Assembly: GCF_011927835.1 (NCBI RefSeq)
Contig: NZ_JAATJH010000001.1
Coordinates: 511,104 to 575,103, forward strand
Direction: 5' to 3'
DNA length: 64,000 nucleotides
Source: Neolewinella antarctica
Lineage (GTDB): Bacteria; Bacteroidota; Bacteroidia; Chitinophagales; Saprospiraceae
The notes under the pieces are model-generated. The model saw nothing but the letters and a program-made list of their open reading frames with translations, was not told the origin of the DNA and made no database searches. This document shows, piece after piece, positions 7,591 through 16,296 of the stretch. A program made the translations under genes and the position numbers. Every line of letters starts with the position of its first letter. Position 1 is the stretch's first letter.

Positions 7591-10110
7591 ATGAGCAAGA
7601 TTTTGTGTTGTGTTCTTGCGATTTTTCTGGTTGGCTCCGCGGTGAAGGCCCAGCAAATCTTGCGGGTCGTTGACGCTGCAACCTCGGTCCCCTTAGCCTT
7701 CGCGACCGTGGTGGCACCGGGCACGACCGGACTGACGGACGAACGGGGGAGATTTGCGCTGGGTGGAGACCTCCTGGCTTCAGATACCGTCAAAGTAAGT
7801 TACGTCGGTTACCAAGTGGGAGAAATCACTGGTGCAGAACTGGCCCAAGCATCCTACCGGCTCGGCTTGCAACAAGTGGCCACCACCGTTTTCGGGGACG
7901 AGCGCCTGGTTGTCTACGGCCGCCGTGGGGAAAATGCTGGCGGCATCACCCAGGTCGAGGTGCTGTCGGGCGCGGAAATTGCACGCGTACAGCCACTGTC
8001 AACGGCGGCCGCGCTGGAAAATCTTTCGGGAGCCTACGTTCAAAAATCGCAATTCGGCGGTGGCAGCCCAATACTGCGGGGTTTCGAGGCCAATCGTGTT
8101 CTCCTCGTGGTGGATGGCGTGCGGATGAACAACGCCATTTACCGCAACGGTCACTTGCAAAACAGCATCACGGTCGACCCGCTGGCGTTAGCGCAGTTAG
8201 AGGTAATTTACGGGGCGGGCTCACTGGCTTACGGGAGCGACGCGATTGGTGGGGTGGTCTACTTCAGGACGAAGGCGCCGCGGCTTTTGAGCCCCGGGGC
8301 GGAAGCAACCGACCGGAAGTTGTCCGGTGAGGTAGCGGTAAACGTAGGCTCCGCGGCCGGGTCGGTCCAGTCAAGCGCCCTGGTGGAGTACCGAGCTAAA
8401 AGCTTTGCCACCCTTACGCTGCTATCCACCACCCAAACCTCGCACCTGCGCGCCGGCGCCCGGGGTCCGAACGAATTCCCTGATTTTGGCCGACGCCCGA
8501 CTTACGTCGAACGGGTCGGCGGGAACGATGAAGTGAAAAACAACCCACGCCCCGCGAGACAGATCGGAACGGCTTACGACCAGTACAACCTGCTACAAAA
8601 ATTTCGCTGGCGACTCAATCGCGGCCTATTACTCGATCTCAACCTGCAGGCCAGCACCACCGGCGACGTACCCCGCTACGACGCCCTCACCGAAGCCCGC
8701 GCGGGGAATTTACGCTGGGCGCGGTGGGATTACGGCCCGCAAACGCGCACCCTCGCCGCGGCCAAGTTGACGGATTTACGACCCACTAAATTGTACGACG
8801 CGGCTACTTACCTAGTGTCTCACCAGTTCGTCGCCGAAGACCGCATTCGTCGGCGCTTCGGGGATGATCTGGAGGAAAACAACCTGGAGAAAGTACACAC
8901 CGCCAATCTGCAAACGGACTTCAGCAAACAACTCGCGGGCACCACGCTCCGGTACGGTATCGACCTAAGGCGCGACTGGGTGGCTAGCGCAGCTTTTCTC
9001 CGCAACGTCAGTACGGGAGACTTCAGCACCCCCGGCCTGGCAACACGCTACCCCAGCCAGGGGAGTTCGCTCACCGGGCTGGGTTCGTACGTAGATCTGG
9101 AGCATTCGTTAAACGAAGTGATCAAGCTACGGGGTGGCCTGAGGGTCGCCCACCAGCAACTACGGGCCACCTTCGGCCGCGACGACCCCATCGAGTGGCC
9201 GCAAGCTTACTTAGCGGGTATTGTGAACTACAACACGTCCGTAACCGGTAGCTTCGGGGTTAAGGCATCCACGAAGTTTGGGCGCTTGACCGGGCTGTTC
9301 TCGCAGGGCTTCAGAGCGCCGAACATCGACGACTTTGCTAAGTTTCGGGAACGCAACGGCTTCATCCTGGTACCCAATCCGGAGCTCGTGCCGGAACGGT
9401 CCAACACTTTCGAGTTGGGCTACGCCTTCACTTCCGACGACGATAAATTTTTACTGACGACAACGGCTTACCACACCTGGCTGGCGAACGCCGTGATCCG
9501 CGTACCGGGATTGCTGCCGGACGGTAGTCCGTTTCTGACCACCAACGGGGAGGTACTGAGCGTGCAGACGAACGCGAACGCTTCTTCGGCACGGGTTTAC
9601 GGATTTGACGTGAGGGCTGGGTACCAGCTACTAAGGGGGCTGGACCTGTCCGGTAGCTTTCACGCGCTACGGGGAGTTAGGGACCAGGCCGGGCCCGACG
9701 GTGAGACCATTGTTCTGCCGCAGGACCACATCCCCCCGCCCTACGGCCGGTTCGCGCTCGATTACCGGCGAAATAAATGGCTGGTGGGCGGCAACGTACG
9801 CTACCAATTCGCGAAACGGCCGGAAGATTACGCGGTGAGTGACATTAGTGACGGGGTGGCCGGTCTCACCTTCGACCGCACGGGCACTTCCGATAATTTT
9901 GAGTTTACGCCGGTCGATCCGGCAACCGGGCGGTACGTGGGCAGCCTGGGTTGGTGGACGCTCAACGTAAACGCCCTGTACGCCGTTAACGACCGGTGGA
10001 CGCTGCGGCTGAAAGTGGACAATTTATTTGACCGTCACTACCGCACTTTCGCCAGCGGTGTGTCGGCGGCGGGGTTGGATGTCGGCTTGGGTGTTTCCGG
10101 CAAGTTTTAA
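7591..10110 (+). CDS. TonB-dependent outer-membrane receptor, haem/hemoglobin type
   Basis: 839 aa from the ATG at 7591, which opens a signal peptide ending in VKAQQ. A short carboxypeptidase-regulatory-like domain (about 22-95, TGLTDERGRFALGG...VSYVGYQ) is followed by the plug (VEVLSGAEIARVQPLSTAAALENLSGAYVQ; GGGSPILRGFEANRVLLVVDGVRMN) and a 22-strand-type barrel. The FRAPNIDDFAKF segment resembles the FRAPN box of hemoglobin/haem receptors, and the C-terminus ends in an aromatic, F after GVSGK, as barrels do. The ligand is inferred. A further in-frame ATG lies at 7570. Confidence 0.85.
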   Translation: MSKILCCVLAIFLVGSAVKAQQILRVVDAATSVPLAFATVVAPGTTGLTDERGRFALGGDLLASDTVKVSYVGYQVGEITGAELAQASYRLGLQQVATTVFGDERLVVYGRRGENAGGITQVEVLSGAEIARVQPLSTAAALENLSGAYVQKSQFGGGSPILRGFEANRVLLVVDGVRMNNAIYRNGHLQNSITVDPLALAQLEVIYGAGSLAYGSDAIGGVVYFRTKAPRLLSPGAEATDRKLSGEVAVNVGSAAGSVQSSALVEYRAKSFATLTLLSTTQTSHLRAGARGPNEFPDFGRRPTYVERVGGNDEVKNNPRPARQIGTAYDQYNLLQKFRWRLNRGLLLDLNLQASTTGDVPRYDALTEARAGNLRWARWDYGPQTRTLAAAKLTDLRPTKLYDAATYLVSHQFVAEDRIRRRFGDDLEENNLEKVHTANLQTDFSKQLAGTTLRYGIDLRRDWVASAAFLRNVSTGDFSTPGLATRYPSQGSSLTGLGSYVDLEHSLNEVIKLRGGLRVAHQQLRATFGRDDPIEWPQAYLAGIVNYNTSVTGSFGVKASTKFGRLTGLFSQGFRAPNIDDFAKFRERNGFILVPNPELVPERSNTFELGYAFTSDDDKFLLTTTAYHTWLANAVIRVPGLLPDGSPFLTTNGEVLSVQTNANASSARVYGFDVRAGYQLLRGLDLSGSFHALRGVRDQAGPDGETIVLPQDHIPPPYGRFALDYRRNKWLVGGNVRYQFAKRPEDYAVSDISDGVAGLTFDRTGTSDNFEFTPVDPATGRYVGSLGWWTLNVNALYAVNDRWTLRLKVDNLFDRHYRTFASGVSAAGLDVGLGVSGKF

Positions 10111-10333
10111 TTGCGGTGGCAATTACGGGTGGCTGAGCCGGCCAGTTATTGAATTGGCGTTCCTGAGCTCACGGTAGGCAACCTTCCGGCCGGTAATCGG
10201 TATATAACGGAGCGGTTGAACGCAAATTCGAATGCGTCTTTCGTCGACTATTGAATAGTGCATTCCAGCACGCAAAAAGTCTCTGTTTCCCACCGAAAGT
10301 ACCACCTTTCCCTTAGCTATTTTCTCCACGCCC

Positions 10334-11311
10334 ATGCTCCTAGATAATCACGGCCGCCAAACTACCTACCTCCGCCTGGCGGTGACGGACCGGTGCAATT
10401 TGCGCTGCCGCTACTGCATGCCGGCGGAGGGCATTAATTTTGCGCCGCGTGACGAGCTGCTGACCTTTGAGGAAATCACGCAAACCTGTGTGGTGCTGGC
10501 GAGCCTTGGCGTCAATAAAGTCCGGCTGACCGGCGGTGAACCGCTGTCGCGCCGTGGTTTGCCCGACTTGGTGGACGAGCTCGGCAAACTCTTTCCCACG
10601 CTGTCGATGACTACTAACGGCATCCTCCTCCCCGCCCACCTGGACCGACTACTGACCGCCGGGCTCACCAATTATAACCTAAGCCTCGATACCCTGCGCC
10701 CGGAGCGCTTTTTTAAAATCACGCGCCGCGACGAGTTCGCGGGGACGTGGCGAGCGCTGGAATTGTTGGAAGCCGCCGGTCTGCGCGTAAAAATTAACGT
10801 AGTCGTGCTACTCGGTGAAAACGACGATGAGTTACTGGACTTCGTGGCCCTAACGGAGCACCGTAACGTCGACGTGCGTTTTATCGAAGCGATGCCCTTC
10901 AACGACGGTGACGGCAACCACCATCTGTATCTTTCGTCGGCCGAGATGTTACAGCGTATTCGGTCGCGGTACCCAACGCTCGTTGCCGACCAGAATGACG
11001 TCCACGCGAGCGCGGTTCGGTACAAAGTACCCGGTTTTTTGGGTGGGGTTGCGGTAATCCCGGCTTACAGCAGGACTTTGTGTGGGACCTGTAATCGGCT
11101 CAGACTCACGCCGAAAGGGACCATGCTGAATTGCCTTTATTCAACCAAGGGGCTTGAACTCAGGCCGCTGTTACGCGCCGGCATCGGTAACGACGATCTT
11201 GCGGAGTTGATCACGCAGTTCGTGCGGGGCAAGCACGCGACCGGCCACATCACCCAGCGGTTGGAGCAATCCAGTAGCACCTTCGCCTCAATGACGTCCA
11301 TCGGCGGATAA
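10334..11311 (+). CDS. moaA: GTP 3',8-cyclase (molybdenum cofactor biosynthesis)
   Basis: 325 aa radical-SAM enzyme that converts GTP to 3',8-cyclo-dihydro-GTP, the first step of molybdopterin synthesis. The N-terminal cluster motif CNLRCRYC (C21, C25, C28) binds the SAM-associated 4Fe-4S. The C-terminal cluster is CGTCNRLRLTPKGTMLNC. The protein ends in the conserved Gly-Gly of MoaA (MTSIGG). It heads the run moaA-moaC-moeB, with 11 nt before moaC. Confidence 0.96.
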   Translation: MLLDNHGRQTTYLRLAVTDRCNLRCRYCMPAEGINFAPRDELLTFEEITQTCVVLASLGVNKVRLTGGEPLSRRGLPDLVDELGKLFPTLSMTTNGILLPAHLDRLLTAGLTNYNLSLDTLRPERFFKITRRDEFAGTWRALELLEAAGLRVKINVVVLLGENDDELLDFVALTEHRNVDVRFIEAMPFNDGDGNHHLYLSSAEMLQRIRSRYPTLVADQNDVHASAVRYKVPGFLGGVAVIPAYSRTLCGTCNRLRLTPKGTMLNCLYSTKGLELRPLLRAGIGNDDLAELITQFVRGKHATGHITQRLEQSSSTFASMTSIGG

Positions 11312-11322
11312 AACATTAAATT

Positions 11323-11802
11323 ATGTCCCTTACCCACCTGGATTCCGACGGCCGGCCCACGATGGTCGACGTCGGTGATAAAGTAATTACGACGCGGGTG
11401 GCCGTCGCCCACGCTACGGTCGTGCTGGGTAAAAAGATCATGGCGGAGCTGAGCGATAACGGATTCAACAGTAAGAAAGGTAGTGTCGTCCACACAGCCA
11501 TCATTGCGGGTACGCAGGCGGTGAAGCAGACCTGGTCGGTCATTCCGTTGTGCCACGCGATCGCGATTTCTTCCTGTAAAATTAAGGTTGAGGGCGAGGA
11601 CGCGGGTGCCATGTTGGTGGAATGCCGGGTTCGAACCGAGGGGCGCACGGGCGTAGAAATGGAAGCGCTCCACGGTGCCGCGGTGGCGGCCCTGACGATT
11701 TACGATATGTGCAAGGCAATGAGCCACGATATCCGGATCGAAAACATTCACCTCGTCAGTAAGACCGGCGGAAAGTCTGACTACCAAGCCCCCGAAGTAT
11801 GA
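11323..11802 (+). CDS. moaC: Cyclic pyranopterin monophosphate synthase
   Basis: 159 aa, full length for MoaC, which acts right after MoaA to make cyclic pyranopterin monophosphate. Characteristic segments are MVDVGDKVITTRVAVA at the start, KQTWSVIPLCHAIAISS, the TEGRTGVEMEALHGAAVAALTIYDMCKA active-site stretch and a C-terminal VSKTGGKSDY. Its stop overlaps the start of the next gene in an ATGA, implying translational coupling. Confidence 0.96.
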   Translation: MSLTHLDSDGRPTMVDVGDKVITTRVAVAHATVVLGKKIMAELSDNGFNSKKGSVVHTAIIAGTQAVKQTWSVIPLCHAIAISSCKIKVEGEDAGAMLVECRVRTEGRTGVEMEALHGAAVAALTIYDMCKAMSHDIRIENIHLVSKTGGKSDYQAPEV

Positions 11803-12833
11803 GCCCGGAAGATCGCAACCGTTACGCACGGCAAATAGTCCTCCCCGGCGTGGGGGAAGCAGGGCAAGCAAAATTAAGCGCAACGAGCGTCCTGATCGTG
11901 GGTTGCGGCGGACTCGGCAACCCCGCCGCCGTGTACCTCACGGGTGCCGGCATCGGGGAACTCACCCTGGTCGACGGCGACAAACCCACGGTCAGTAACC
12001 TCCACCGGCAAGTTTTCTTCCGGGAAGGTGAAACGGACACCAAAGCTGACGCACTCGCCACACACTGCCGCTCGCTTAACCCCGGCACCCGCGTCCGCGC
12101 CGTCAACGAATACCTGGAAGTCGGGAACGTGAAGGCCCTCGTGCAGGCCGCCGACATCGTTCTGGACTGCACCGACGATGCCGTCACCAAACACTTACTC
12201 AGTGACGCTTGTCACCTGTTGCGCAAGCCGTTAGTGTACGCGGCCGCCCAGGTCTTTGAAGGCTACCTGGCCCTATTTCCGAACGACACCGCCAAGTCCA
12301 TCCACTTACGCGACCTGTTCCCGGAGCCCGACCCCACCCTACCCGATTGCGCTACCACCGGCGTCCTCAACACGGCCGTCGGCACGATTGGTATGCTGCA
12401 GGCAAACGCCGCCCTGACTTTTCTCCTCGGCATCGGCACGCCCCCAATCGATACCCTACTGACCTACAATCTCCTCGACAACCGACAACACCGCCTGAAG
12501 ATCAAAAAGCAGTACGACAAAGTAATTCTGCCACCGTGGGGCGTGGGCGGCGAAAAAAGAGCCAGCCTCGAAACGGATGATTTTGAACTGGCACGGTACG
12601 ACCTCGTCTTCACCATGCTCGACGAGCAGCGCGAACCGGAACCCGCGGCGGACGTGATTCGGCTGACCAAACGGAATCCCTACGGGCAGTGCGTCGAGCG
12701 GATGACACCGGAGGGGGAATACCTGATCTACTGTAATTCGGGAAAATTAAGCCTGATGTTGGCTTCCCAACTGCAGAAGGCTGGGTTTGCCGCCTTGAGT
12801 CTGCGGGGTGGGCTGGTAGCTTTTGGGCGATAA
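11799..12833 (+). CDS. moeB: MoeB/ThiF-type adenylyltransferase with C-terminal rhodanese-like domain
   Basis: 344 aa. An N-terminal ThiF/MoeB domain has the ATP-binding VLIVGCGGLGNPAAVYL and LVDGDKPTVSNLHRQVFF, which adenylate the C-terminal Gly-Gly of a sulfur carrier, here most likely MoaD. The C-terminal part (about 265-344) looks like a shortened rhodanese with LIYCNSGKLS, whose Cys could carry persulfide sulfur. The CxxC pair that binds zinc in E. coli MoeB is absent at the first site (the sequence reads IHLRDLFPEP). The order moaA-moaC-moeB fits molybdopterin synthase activation, but a shared role with thiamine synthesis cannot be excluded. Confidence 0.85.
   Translation: MSPEDRNRYARQIVLPGVGEAGQAKLSATSVLIVGCGGLGNPAAVYLTGAGIGELTLVDGDKPTVSNLHRQVFFREGETDTKADALATHCRSLNPGTRVRAVNEYLEVGNVKALVQAADIVLDCTDDAVTKHLLSDACHLLRKPLVYAAAQVFEGYLALFPNDTAKSIHLRDLFPEPDPTLPDCATTGVLNTAVGTIGMLQANAALTFLLGIGTPPIDTLLTYNLLDNRQHRLKIKKQYDKVILPPWGVGGEKRASLETDDFELARYDLVFTMLDEQREPEPAADVIRLTKRNPYGQCVERMTPEGEYLIYCNSGKLSLMLASQLQKAGFAALSLRGGLVAFGR
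12085..12101 (+). repeat. Dispersed 17-bp repeat, copy 2 (in moeB)
   Basis: GCACCCGCGTCCGCGCC, an exact consensus match with T at the variable position, inside the adenylyltransferase coding sequence, in frame as Gly-Thr-Arg-Val-Arg-Ala. Confidence 0.6.
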
Positions 12834-12843
12834 GCCTTGGTAA

Positions 12844-13260
12844 TTAGGGCCGCGCGTTGAGCCAGTGGGTTCCGTCCGCCCGAAATTCCTTCTTCCAAAT
12901 GGGAACGTGCTTTTTCAGCTCGTCGATGACGTACGCGCAGCCTTCAAAAGCAGCTTTCCGGTGGGGACTGCTGACGGCAATGATGACGGCCACGTCCCCG
13001 ATCTTCAGCTCGCCCTTCCGGTGGTGGAGCGCAACTTTCGCCAGGCCATAATCTTCGCTGGCGGCCTCGGCAATTTTCCGCATTTCTTTGAGGGCCATCC
13101 CGTCGTAGCTGCTGAATTCCAGGTGGGTAACCTCCTCGCCCTGGTTGTGGTTACGGATCGCGCCGACGAACAGCGCGATGCCGCCGCAGGCCGGGTCCTG
13201 AACAAAATCGTAACAAGTGCTTAAGTCGAGATCATCGCCCGAGAGCCGTACGTCAATCAT
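12844..13260 (-). CDS. moaE: Molybdopterin synthase catalytic subunit
   Basis: 138 aa, typical of MoaE. It transfers sulfur from thiocarboxylated MoaD to cyclic pyranopterin monophosphate. Family signatures are GGIALFVGAIRNHNQGEEVTHLEFSSYDGMA, HHRKGELKIGDVAVIIAVSSPHRKAAFE and the C-terminal KKHVPIWKKEF, which provides the catalytic lysines. It lies 12 nt downstream of moaD on the same strand, and converges on the moaA-moaC-moeB run with only a 10-nt gap, so the whole cluster is compact. Confidence 0.95.
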   Translation of the reverse strand: MIDVRLSGDDLDLSTCYDFVQDPACGGIALFVGAIRNHNQGEEVTHLEFSSYDGMALKEMRKIAEAASEDYGLAKVALHHRKGELKIGDVAVIIAVSSPHRKAAFEGCAYVIDELKKHVPIWKKEFRADGTHWLNARP

Positions 13261-13272
13261 TTTGGGGTTGGT

Positions 13273-13518
13273 TTAGCCACCGCTAACGGGGGGAATGATG
13301 ACGAGTTCGTCCCCCGCCTCGAGGATTTCACCGGGCAGGGCGTACGCTTCGTTGCGGGCGATGGCGAAATCTTTGAGGGTGGCGAGGGCGGGGAAGTCGA
13401 CGAGCAACTGCTGGCGGAGATCGCGGGCCTTTGCGCCCCGCGGTAACGTAATACTCACCGGACTACCGAGTAGTTCCCGGGCGGCGGCGAAGGTTTGCAC
13501 TTGGTAGGTGACGCTCAT
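13273..13518 (-). CDS. moaD: Molybdopterin synthase sulfur-carrier subunit
   Basis: 81 aa ubiquitin-fold protein ending in the essential Gly-Gly (PPVSGG), which is adenylated by MoeB and then thiocarboxylated. The internal ARELLGSPVSITLPRGA and GDELVIIPP segments match MoaD. It is directly upstream of moaE. The Dabb-domain gene on the same strand ends 4 nt before it, so the three genes may form one transcript. Confidence 0.93.
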   Translation of the reverse strand: MSVTYQVQTFAAARELLGSPVSITLPRGAKARDLRQQLLVDFPALATLKDFAIARNEAYALPGEILEAGDELVIIPPVSGG

Positions 13519-13522
13519 GGTT

Positions 13523-13822
13523 TCAGGCTTTGCTGTCGTAAACTTTTACGGTGGCGAATTTATGCGCTTGCTCCGCTACGAATTTGAGGTGTACGGGGTC
13601 AACTTGGTAGGCCTCGTGGTCCGCAACGCTGGCGAAGTGGAGGTGGATGGAGTAGTCGAAAGAGTGATCGGTCACGTCGCGCTGCTTGGTATCCGCCGGA
13701 CCGCCGCCGAAGAAACTTTGGACGGTCGGGGCTGCGCCGAGGGCTTTGGCTCCGGTTACGAAGTTGGTGACTTCCGCGGAGGTTAATTGGCGATCTAACC
13801 AAAAGTAGACAGTGTGAATCAT
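13523..13822 (-). CDS. Dabb (stress-responsive A/B barrel) domain protein
   Basis: 99 aa from the internal ATG at 13822, where the domain begins (MIHTVYFWL); an ATG at 13843 would add seven residues. The ferredoxin-like dimeric barrel is recognisable from HTVYFWLDRQLT, DHSFDYSIHLHFASVADHEAYQVDPVHLKFV. Family members are small dimers of mostly unknown function, some catalytic in other lineages. It sits immediately upstream of moaD, but a link to molybdopterin is not known for the family. Confidence 0.82.
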   Translation of the reverse strand: MIHTVYFWLDRQLTSAEVTNFVTGAKALGAAPTVQSFFGGGPADTKQRDVTDHSFDYSIHLHFASVADHEAYQVDPVHLKFVAEQAHKFATVKVYDSKA

Positions 13823-13932
13823 GCTGGTCGGGGGCTCGGTCATTAAGTATTGGTTGCGTTGCGTCGCCGCTTTGAAAACTAACGGGTGTTGTGTATCAAA
13901 TGAATCCTTCGTGCGTTGTTCGTTTTAGTATT

Positions 13933-13940
13933 TACTTTAC
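13933..13940 (+). promoter_or_regulatory. -7 box abutting the rhomboid start
   Basis: TACTTTAC lies 5 nt before the ATG at 13946 and matches six of the eight positions written as TAnnTTTG. It supports this ATG over an upstream reading from 13916. Confidence 0.4.
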
Positions 13941-13945
13941 GCCCT

Positions 13946-14593
13946 ATGTCGATTACCATTACCACGATCATCATCGCCTTTACCGTACTAGTGTCCTGGC
14001 GCGCCTGGCAGGACCCCGGCATGATGAACAAACTCGTTTATTCACCCGCCGCCGTTAAGGAGCGCGGCGAGTACTACCGCTTCGTCAGTGCCGGGTTCGT
14101 ACATCGCGACGGTATGCACTTGTTCTTCAACATGTACGCGCTGTATATTTTTGGCGCGGCCGGAGAATTCACGTTCAGCTCCATGCTGGGAACGACGTTT
14201 GGCAACGTTGGGTTTTTACTCTTCTACCTAGCGGGAATCGTGGCGGCCAAGATAGTCACTTACGTGCGCCATCAAGATAACTACGGGTTTTCCAGCATCG
14301 GTGCTTCCGGTGGGGTGTCCGCCGTGATGTGGCCGTTCATCATGATCGCGCCCTGGAGTTGGTTTATTTTTCCGCCGCTCCCCGCCATCCTGCTCGGCAT
14401 CGGGTACATCTTTTACTCGGACTACCAGGATCGCCGGGGCGGCGGCACGACGAACCACAACGCACACCTGTGGGGAGCCATCTTTGGGTTGGTGGTTTAC
14501 GTAGCGTTGATCATAGTGTTTAACGAGCCACGGGATTTCTTGCAGGAATTCATCGTCAAGGTCAGCCAACCGCAGGGCCCCGATTTTTTCTAA
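13946..14593 (+). CDS. Rhomboid family intramembrane serine protease
   Basis: 215 aa with about six membrane helices. The catalytic serine is in the GASGG motif (SSIGASGGVSA) and the catalytic histidine in NHNAHLWGAIFG. The HLFFNMYALYIFG segment in helix 2 is the conserved HxxxNM region. Rhomboids cut transmembrane substrates within the bilayer; the substrate here is unknown. A promoter-like box sits 5 nt before the ATG. It stands alone between the moa cluster and ychF. Confidence 0.9.
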   Translation: MSITITTIIIAFTVLVSWRAWQDPGMMNKLVYSPAAVKERGEYYRFVSAGFVHRDGMHLFFNMYALYIFGAAGEFTFSSMLGTTFGNVGFLLFYLAGIVAAKIVTYVRHQDNYGFSSIGASGGVSAVMWPFIMIAPWSWFIFPPLPAILLGIGYIFYSDYQDRRGGGTTNHNAHLWGAIFGLVVYVALIIVFNEPRDFLQEFIVKVSQPQGPDFF

Positions 14594-14682
14594 CTACACT
14601 CGTGATGTCCGGTAGTAATCCGCAATTTTGGTAAGCACCGCACCGGGCGGGTGGAACCGCGGGTTGCGTAGATAATTATCCC

Positions 14683-14690
14683 TACTTTTG
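14683..14690 (+). promoter_or_regulatory. -7 box upstream of ychF
   Basis: TACTTTTG, a perfect TAnnTTTG match, 111 nt before the ychF ATG. The resulting leader RNA would contain the 17-bp repeat copy at 14740. Confidence 0.6.
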
Positions 14691-14739
14691 CGCCCGATTT
14701 ACCGCCCAACCGCCCTTGCTCCATAACTGACGCAACCTT

Positions 14740-14756
14740 GCACCAGCGACCGCGCA
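14740..14756 (+). repeat. Dispersed 17-bp repeat, copy 3 (ychF 5' region)
   Basis: GCACCAGCGACCGCGCA, preceded by ACCTT; two differences from the consensus. It lies between the ychF promoter box and its start codon. Confidence 0.55.
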
Positions 14757-14801
14757 AAAAAGGTTTTCGGCCAAATCACCGTACCCTAAAAGAACAACTC
14801 C

Positions 14802-15896
14802 ATGGCGCTCAAATGTGGCATCGTCGGCCTGCCGAACGTAGGCAAATCAACCTTATTTAACGCCCTGACTTCCGCCAAGGCGCTGGCGGCGAACTACCCG
14901 TTCGCCACCAAGGAGCCCAACATCGGCGTCATTACCGTGCCCGATACCCGGCTCGATAAGTTAGCGGAATTGGTAAATCCGCAGAAGGTCCAGCCGACGA
15001 CCGTCGACATCGTCGACATTGCCGGGCTCATCAAGGGCGCGAGTAAGGGCGAAGGACTGGGCAATCAGTTTCTCGGCAACATCCGGGAAACGGACGCCAT
15101 CATCCACGTCGTCCGTTGCTTCGACGACGACAACGTGGTGCACGTCGACGGCTCCGTCGACCCGGTGCGCGATAAAATGATCATCGACACCGAGTTGATC
15201 TTTAAGGACATCGAGACCATCGAAAAGCGCGTCGAGAAACTGCGCCGCACCGCTAAATCCGGCAACAAGGAACACGTGAAGATCGTCGAGATCTACGACG
15301 GTCTCCTCGCCCACCTCAACCAGGAAAAGCCGGCCCGTAGCTTCGACATCGGCGACGAAAAAGCCATTCTGGACGACCTCTATTTGCTCACGGCAAAGCC
15401 CGTTCTTTACGTCTGTAACGTAGACGAAGACGGCTTCCCCGACGGCAACAAACACACGAAAGCATTTCGGGAATCAGTCGCGGCCGAAAAAGCGGAGGTC
15501 CTCCTCGTCTCCGCCCAGATCGAAGCGGAAATTGCCGAACTCGACACCGCCGAAGAACGCCAGGAGTTCCTGGAGGACATGGGCCTGCCCGAGCCCGGCG
15601 TCAACCGCGTCATCCGCGCTAGCTACAACTTACTGAAATTACTGACCTACTTCACGGCCGGTGAAAAAGAAGTGCGCGCCTGGACGATCACGGAAGGCAC
15701 GAAAGCCCCCGGGGCGGCCGGCGTCATCCACACGGACTTCGAACACGGCTTCATCCGCGCCGAGGTCATCCACTACGACAACTTCGTAGAATTCGGCTCC
15801 GAATCCGGCGCACGCGACAACGGTAAGTTGAGCGTAGAGGGCAAGGAATACGTAGTAGAAGACGGAGACGTGATGCATTTCCGCTTCAACGTTTAA
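14802..15896 (+). CDS. ychF: Ribosome-binding ATPase, OBG-HAS-like
   Basis: 364 aa, standard YchF length. The P-loop is GLPNVGKST at residues 8-16, and the G3 motif DIAGL is present. The NKxD guanine-specificity motif is replaced by the family's NxxE-type sequence (CNVDEDG), consistent with ATP preference. The C-terminal TGS-like domain starts near 280 and ends DGDVMHFRFNV. It binds the ribosome and modulates translation and stress responses. It appears monocistronic. Confidence 0.96.
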   Translation: MALKCGIVGLPNVGKSTLFNALTSAKALAANYPFATKEPNIGVITVPDTRLDKLAELVNPQKVQPTTVDIVDIAGLIKGASKGEGLGNQFLGNIRETDAIIHVVRCFDDDNVVHVDGSVDPVRDKMIIDTELIFKDIETIEKRVEKLRRTAKSGNKEHVKIVEIYDGLLAHLNQEKPARSFDIGDEKAILDDLYLLTAKPVLYVCNVDEDGFPDGNKHTKAFRESVAAEKAEVLLVSAQIEAEIAELDTAEERQEFLEDMGLPEPGVNRVIRASYNLLKLLTYFTAGEKEVRAWTITEGTKAPGAAGVIHTDFEHGFIRAEVIHYDNFVEFGSESGARDNGKLSVEGKEYVVEDGDVMHFRFNV

Positions 15897-15904
15897 ATTA
15901 TTTG

Positions 15905-15928
15905 CCGCCCCGATAACTATCGGGGCGG
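15905..15928. repeat. Short REP-like palindrome after ychF
   Basis: An 11-bp perfect inverted repeat, CCGCCCCGATA / TATCGGGGCGG with a 2-nt centre. It is followed by GGTGCGGAG, not a T-run, so it is a weak candidate terminator. Its CCCGAT...ATCGGG core recurs near 25795 and 47970. Confidence 0.55.
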
Positions 15929-15987
15929 GTGCGGAGTGGTTGGGGGAAAGCAGTGGAATTAAGGGTGCACCCGACCAGACGTGCCCC

Positions 15988-15995
15988 TACCTTTG
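15988..15995 (+). promoter_or_regulatory. -7 box upstream of the 47-aa gene
   Basis: TACCTTTG, a perfect TAnnTTTG match, in the ychF-rplU spacer 116 nt before the ATG at 16112. A promoter here has no other gene to serve before rplU, which has its own. Confidence 0.5.
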
Positions 15996-16111
15996 TCTAC
16001 AACGTGCGGGCGAACCGCTGACCCGACTCCCGCTGCTGACGCTCATCATTACGATAAGCGTACCTTGAACGCAGAAGCACCAACCGCTTTTATCACGCAA
16101 CCCTAAGCACC

Positions 16112-16255
16112 ATGTTCCTAAAATTCCCTTCGATTCTGGCCGGTAACGGTAGCGCTACGAGTTACGTCGTGCTGGCGGTTATTTTACTACTCGTCATCGG
16201 CGTGCTGTATTTCATCTTTAATCTCCTGAGTCAGAATAACGGGGAGGAAAGCTAA
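16112..16255 (+). CDS. Putative 47-aa single-span membrane protein
   Basis: An intact frame from ATG to TAA. A short amphipathic N-terminus is followed by one strongly hydrophobic stretch (SYVVLAVILLLVIGVLYFIF, about residues 17-36), then LLSQNNGEES, an acidic, polar tail. A perfect promoter box lies upstream. The composition is clearly that of a membrane anchor and not random sequence, but I recognise no family. No function is proposed. Confidence 0.5.
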   Translation: MFLKFPSILAGNGSATSYVVLAVILLLVIGVLYFIFNLLSQNNGEES

Positions 16256-16296
16256 ACTCGCGTCGAGCATGGTGCAACCGGAACGAGGCAACTAAT

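Noticed and set aside
10123-10335. A 70-aa minus-strand frame between the TonB receptor and moaA
   Set aside because: It overlaps the moaA start by 2 nt, has no recognisable motif and no clear promoter. It may be real, but I could not support it.
11620-11640. A GGGTTCGAACC sequence like a tRNA T-loop
   Set aside because: It lies inside moaC and no cloverleaf can be folded around it. No tRNA was found elsewhere.
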